The translations under genes were made by a program, and so were the position numbers. A stretch of 64,000 bases of DNA. It comes from Macrocystis pyrifera (taxonomy: Eukaryota; Sar; Phaeophyceae; Laminariales; Laminariaceae). Shown here one piece after another: positions 60,410-64,000 of the stretch; the stretch's first letter is position 1, and every line of letters starts with the position of its first letter. The stretch is from the NCBI GenBank assembly GCA_031763025.1, contig JASSKH010000016.1, positions 186,001 through 250,000 of the forward strand. The letters are read 5' to 3'. Under the pieces are notes generated by a model, which searched no databases, was not told the DNA's origin, and saw nothing but the letters and a program-made list of their open reading frames with translations.

Positions 60410-60630
60410 ATGGCCGCAGCAGCAAACCCACACGTCGTGCTCACCACTTCCAGAGTCGCTGAGCCTTTCCTGCAGAGACGCTCCAGCCCGCCCAGAACAG
60501 TGAACGACGGTGGTGTGCCTGCCTCCTCGGCATCGACGGTGCTCATGCTCTCGGCCGTATCCATGCTCCTCGTTCCCGGTGTTGAGCTACAAGCAGAAAC
60601 GCTGGGTGGTGTTGTACTGTGGCGTACGTA
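60410..60630 (+). CDS. Candidate first exon in a GC-rich patch (unrecognised)
   Basis: ATG at 60410 in good context (ATCATGGCC) opens a 73-codon frame MAAAANPHVVLTTSRV... with a hydrophobic stretch (STVLMLSAVSMLLVPGVEL). Near its end a donor-like GTAC|GTAAGG occurs (60628/60629). The minus frame over the same bases (60564-60307) is equally open. GC content is higher than in the flanks. Function unknown. Confidence 0.3.
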
Positions 60631-60804
60631 AGGCCGTGCCTACTATTTAGGAATGCGGGGATGATTCACCAACATCCCGTGCTCTTCGTTTATACCAGGT
60701 ACAGGTTGTGTGCGGGATTTTTTATATGGTAAATTATATGGTACTGCGGTATGGGGATGATCTGCTTTGACTTATGTACCAGAGGTATGACTTGGTATGG
60801 TATG

Positions 60805-60819
60805 CCCCCCCCCCCCCCC
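60805..60819. repeat. C15 homopolymer
   Basis: Uninterrupted run of 15 C. Confidence 0.9.
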
Positions 60820-60917
60820 ATATTTGTCTTCCGTATAATAAACTTTGGAGTGCGGCGTTAGCGTTTGTTTTCCGTGGACCCTTGGGTCAGCACCGTACCG
60901 TATGTGGCGTAAAAACA

Positions 60918-60973
60918 CACCCCGGGTGATACTTGTAGTGAAATAGTTTTCTTCCTTTTTATCACCCGGGGTG
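60918..60973. repeat. CACCCGGG palindromic mini-element, copy 1
   Basis: CACCCCGGGTGATA (60918-60931) and its exact reverse complement TATCACCCGGGGTG (60960-60973) bracket a 28-bp A/T-rich loop. Followed by TTTCCTGTGGTGGGGTGGT, as is copy 3 at 61668. Confidence 0.85.
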
Positions 60974-61000
60974 ATTTCCTGTGGTGGGGTGGTATATAAC

Positions 61001-61062
61001 GCGCCCGGGTGATAATAGACAAGTATTATTTTGAATTTTGTACTATCTACCACCCGGGGGTA
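61001..61062. repeat. CACCCGGG palindromic mini-element, copy 2
   Basis: CCCGGGTGATAATAG and an inverted CTATCTACCACCCGGG flank an A/T-rich loop. The arms are imperfect. Confidence 0.7.
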
Positions 61063-61078
61063 GTTTCATTAGGGTTAG

Positions 61079-61098
61079 GGTTAGGGTTGATATCGGCG
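61079..61098. repeat. Interstitial telomere-like repeat
   Basis: About three TTAGGG units, directly after the second CACCCGGG palindrome. Confidence 0.85.
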
Positions 61099-61220
61099 GG
61101 GAGTGATGGCAGCACAATGGGCAATGTTTGGCTCGCGTGGCAGACCCACCCGGGCCGCGGGGAGGAGGCAACAAGGATGGTGAAACTGCAAGTCGCGACA
61201 ATTGGCACAAGTTGACGCTT

Positions 61221-61568
61221 TCAGGCAGCTACCAGGGGGGTGATAACAAGGGGGGCTGGCGCTACTGATGCCGGAGCTTGAGGCGCGACGAGCTGTGCCG
61301 GGACCGCAGACACTATGGCTGGCGTGGCACGCGTTGCCGTCTGTGGCTCGTCCAGCGCGGCTGCCGGAACTCGAGGCGCAGGTGCAGCACAGGTGGTTGC
61401 GGACGGACGAAGAACGAAGCGATCTTGGTCCCGCTCGTGGCTACAGACGTGCCACCAGACCGTGTCAGGGCAGCTGGCTTCTCCGGGGCCACAGCCGCGT
61501 TCGGCCCACGGCGACCGCACCTCTGCCCCTGTGCGATGTTGTCGGTTTCCATCATGTATGCCGCCCAA
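61221..61568 (-). CDS. Candidate Ala/Pro-rich frame between palindromes (uncertain)
   Basis: GC-rich interval. The minus frame is Ala/Pro-rich at its end (VSAVPAQLVAPQAPASVAPA), and plus frames at 61268-61678 and 61278-61661 are also open. With GC-rich composition, open frames on both strands are expected, so coding is doubtful. No domain is recognised. Confidence 0.2.
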   Translation of the reverse strand: MGGIHDGNRQHRTGAEVRSPWAERGCGPGEASCPDTVWWHVCSHERDQDRFVLRPSATTCAAPAPRVPAAALDEPQTATRATPAIVSAVPAQLVAPQAPASVAPAPLVITPLVAA

Positions 61569-61667
61569 ATATATCGGTACTACTTTTGTGTGCCCCCCCC
61601 AGGGGCGGGAGTATTTTTTGTTGTTATATTGTTTCGAAGGCGTATCGGCCCAGGGGGGTAGCTAACA

Positions 61668-61720
61668 TACCCCGGTGATGAACCTGTCTTTTTTATTTTT
61701 ATTTTTTATCACCGGGAGGT
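61668..61720. repeat. CACCCGGG palindromic mini-element, copy 3
   Basis: TACCCCGGTGAT and an inverted ATCACCGGGAGGT flank a T-rich loop. The following GGTTTCCTGTGGTGGAGTGG matches the flank of copy 1. Confidence 0.75.
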
Positions 61721-62217
61721 GGTTTCCTGTGGTGGAGTGGTGTTTAAGAGAAGAGTAGTGGTATCATACGTCGTTTACGGTCGCAACCCTGACCCCCTTC
61801 GCTCTCCCTAGTCAACCTTACCTGGTAGATATCACATGACCATCAGTTTGGCATACGCTTGATCATATCTCAAGTCTATGCCCCCCGCTTGAAATCGATT
61901 TAACGATAAAAAGATAACAAAACACCACAGACGCTCCCGGTATACTGTACGTCTCTAGCGCAAGGGATCAGGACGGACGCTGGGTGTACTGATGTACCTG
62001 GTAGTCGCCTTCCGAGATCGAGTGTACGTCTCTGTCCCACGTGGAGTTTCCGTCGCTTGAAAAAATGAAGAACGGTTCTAGGATGGAACTAGCCCGTAGA
62101 TGCTAATTTCCGTCGGGATGTTATCAAGGACATATTTTCTGCCCGCTTTTTTTTTTGCAGAAATAAGATGCGGGGGAACCCGGGTTGCCCCCAACATCGT
62201 CGATTCCTTGCAGATTT
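61721..62217. other. Spacer, no gene recognised
   Basis: Two TACCTGGTA 9-mers, at 61819-61827 and 61995-62003. Confidence 0.5.
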
Positions 62218-62446
62218 ACGGCGGCTGGTCGATTTTACCTACAGAGGAAACCACTCCTGTCGTCGCCCGACGCGCTCCCCACGTGGTACGCACCAACTTG
62301 ATTTCAGTATGGGATAGCTTAAATGGTGCGTTATTATTTCATTCGTACGGAGGCTGGTCGATTTACCTGCAGATGAAACTACTCCCGTGGTCGCCCGACG
62401 CGTTCCCTACGTGATACGCACCAACTTACTTGAGAGTAGTATGAGG
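62218..62446. repeat. Tandem duplication, ~129-bp unit
   Basis: Units at 62218 and 62347 share GGCTGGTCGATTT, GTCGCCCGACGCG and ACGCACCAACTT. The second ends where SINE family B begins. Confidence 0.85.
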
Positions 62447-62752
62447 CTTAGATTTGGGTAGGCGGTTTGTTAAGTTGTACCAGTAGCCCAACGGACTAAG
62501 ACCTTAACGAATGGCGTCGCCGGCAGGACATGGGTTGTTGTCCGTGAGTTCAAATCTCACGTCCAACATTTTTTAAAGAAAAGTGTAATTCCTCACGTCA
62601 ACAATCAGATAAAATACTCTTCCTCGGTACCCAGAGATTGTCAAAAAAAATCGGGCTAGGCACGTACGGCCCCATGCAAAGACCAAGAACCCCGCTGTTC
62701 TGCAGTGGGGAAGAGTGTTATAAGGCTTAGATTGGGTAGGCAATTGGTTTGG
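62441..62752 (+). mobile_element. tRNA-derived SINE, family B, plus-strand copy
   Basis: The tRNA-like head at ~62478-62570 has A-box TAGCCCAACGG and B-box-like GAGTTCAAATCTC. The body of ~150 bp matches the minus-strand array at 31235-31870. AGGCTTAGAT(T)TGGGTAGGC occurs both before the head (62443) and at the end of the body (62722), the same tandem-junction signature as in the array. Confidence 0.75.
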
Positions 62753-63162
62753 AAATTCCCTAGCTTGCGTCCGGTAGGGTAGAGCCCGTACCGCAGCTGG
62801 GATCGCCGCGACCCTTGGAGTCAACGCTGCGCGAATCGCGTTTACGGTCCTGACTGGGTGGGTAGAGCCCTGGGCGGGACCCGTGGCGGAAAGGGGGGCG
62901 TTCGGCCAGCAGGTAGTGTCTAAGGCGTTTATATACGCATTTCTGAGGGCGAAGAGGAAGTCTTAAGCCGCGTTAAGAGTCTACATCAGCAGCGAAGTGG
63001 CCGGGTTCTCCAACACCAAGTCCAGGGTGCCCATCGGAAAAGCCGCCATGTATGCCAAGAGCGATTGTCCTTGCCGAGTAAACCACCTTCGCATATTCCG
63101 GGCGGGAGTCGGTCTGGGTATCAATCGCGATCGTAGACACTAGGAGGTGCATGAACGTGCAG
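62753..63162. other. Spacer with minus-strand coding-like sequence
   Basis: Minus frame 63407-62973 continues protein-like past the coiled-coil region (SDGHPGLGVGEPGHFAADVD). It may be the downstream part of the 63163-63570 remnant. Confidence 0.35.
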
Positions 63163-63570
63163 TCAAACGGTGACGGTTTGTAGATGAATGGGTAGTGCGG
63201 GATGTTGGGGGGGGGGGGGAGGGGGGGTGATGCGGTTGCTCCGCTCCAGGGCCTCGCGGTCGACGGTCGCCTTAACCTTACGGGATTTCTCCCGGGAGTA
63301 GCGTGCGTCAGCTGTTTTGCGTTCGGCAAAGTCCAACTCTTGACGCAGTTGAGAGATATGAGCCGCAGCAGACTCCACGGCCGAGCGGCACTCGTCGCTG
63401 GTGGCACTGGCGGCTTCCACCTTCTCGCGGATTGATGCGTCTTTCCGCGCCTTTGTGTCCCTAGCGTCGGCAGCGTTGACTGCCTGACAGACTCGACGAG
63501 TCGACGCCTCGTTGGCGATGAGTATGTTCTAGATTTTGGGGTTGAGCTCGGACCTTTCCTCCTTGGACAT
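63163..63570 (-). pseudogene. Coiled-coil protein remnant
   Basis: The minus strand reads from ATG 63570 (MSKEERSELNPK) into a clear coiled coil: AVNAADARDTKARKDASIRE, then SAAAHISQLRQELDFAERKT and a basic stretch ending at a proline run encoded by the G13/G7 tract (63207-63227). Heptad-like Ala/Leu spacing and charge pattern support a coiled coil of ~100 residues. The reading is interrupted. It could be a host gene or a gag-like protein of a retroelement; nothing decides between them. Comparable in style to the remnant at 18549-19157. Confidence 0.45.
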
Positions 63571-63787
63571 GGAGGACCGGTAAATGAAGAAAATGCGAGG
63601 TAAACCGGAGCGCTCCCCGACCACTATTCGAGACGTGTCGCCTCCCATCGTGGTCCTAGGAGGACTCTCGTTCCACACTGCTGTCAGAGAAGCCTTGACG
63701 CTCCCCGCCGCTGCCAGTGAAGAACTGGGAGGGTCGCCGTCGGTTGGGGCCGAGACCGAAAGAATTCCAATGGGGCGAGCTAGTCCG

Positions 63788-63820
63788 AGGGTTAGGGTTA
63801 GGGTTAGGGATAGGGTTAGG
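63788..63820. repeat. Interstitial telomere-like repeat
   Basis: Five degenerate TTAGGG units with one TAGGG variant. Longest such tract in the window. Confidence 0.85.
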
Positions 63821-64000
63821 ATTAGCTGGCGCCGCTTACAGCGGTGGCCATACGGTCACTTTGCTGATGGTTTCCATCCCAGCATGGCGTTTCCCCGGCG
63901 CCTTCGTCTCGTGCCCAAGCGCCGGGTATGCGCAAGGGATCTGCTGCTGACTCCAACCCCAACGGACGCCAGCCTGGGACTTTCCGCACCAAGTGACTGC

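Noticed and set aside
1-64000. CRISPR array, prophage or bacterial operon
   Set aside because: The direct repeats seen are degenerate tandem or dispersed repeats without regular unique spacers, and the gene content is eukaryotic.
63788-64000. Chromosome end
   Set aside because: The TTAGGG tract is short and interrupted and is followed by ordinary sequence, so it is interstitial.

Overview
The window looks like repeat-dominated nuclear DNA of a eukaryote. The support is a host gene with GT-AG introns whose phases fit, tRNA-derived SINEs, LINE, Ty3/gypsy, DIRS-like and copia remnants, MITE-sized inverted repeats, and scattered short (TTAGGG)n blocks. A PAPS-dependent sulfotransferase and the flavour of the DIRS-like and LINE proteins would suit a macroalga such as a brown alga or other stramenopile. 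That placement is inference. No prokaryotic operon, rRNA or CRISPR is visible.

Layout: 1-3300 holds degenerate tandem repeats. 3400-13440 is a nest: a LINE (3400-4512 and 11398-12450) was split by a block carrying a Ty3/gypsy fossil (5094-11262) with inverted end repeats, and a second, inverted LINE 3' end (12690-13440) makes a long inverted repeat. 13850-25200 is a DIRS-like fossil interrupted by a 7.5-kb element with ~105-bp terminal inverted repeats (16079-23618). That element carries unrecognised minus-strand coding remnants, a SINE and two MITE-like insertions. 25970-26575 is a hAT-like fragment with a BED finger followed by a CCGTCCCG-type array. 27000-35500 is SINE- and MITE-rich spacer.

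The clearest host gene is a sulfotransferase at 36621-38910, with three exons in matching phase. A LINE 3' two-thirds with one stop codon follows (40330-42960), then a cysteine-rich exon resembling a chitin-binding module (43533-43729) and a copia RT fossil (43905-44330). 44300-52000 is mostly featureless spacer with weak candidate exons. 52447-54886 is a 43-bp TATCGATA satellite apparently enclosed by short inverted termini. 55000-64000 is spacer with palindromic mini-elements, another SINE, telomere-like stretches and a coiled-coil remnant.

Recurrent families are the main internal theme: a 105-bp TA-flanked MITE (4 copies), two composite tRNA-SINE families, 53-62-bp CACCCGGG palindromes (3 copies), and the 9-mer TACCWGGTA (14 copies counted by eye). 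Similarity statements rest on alignments made by eye; no database was searched.
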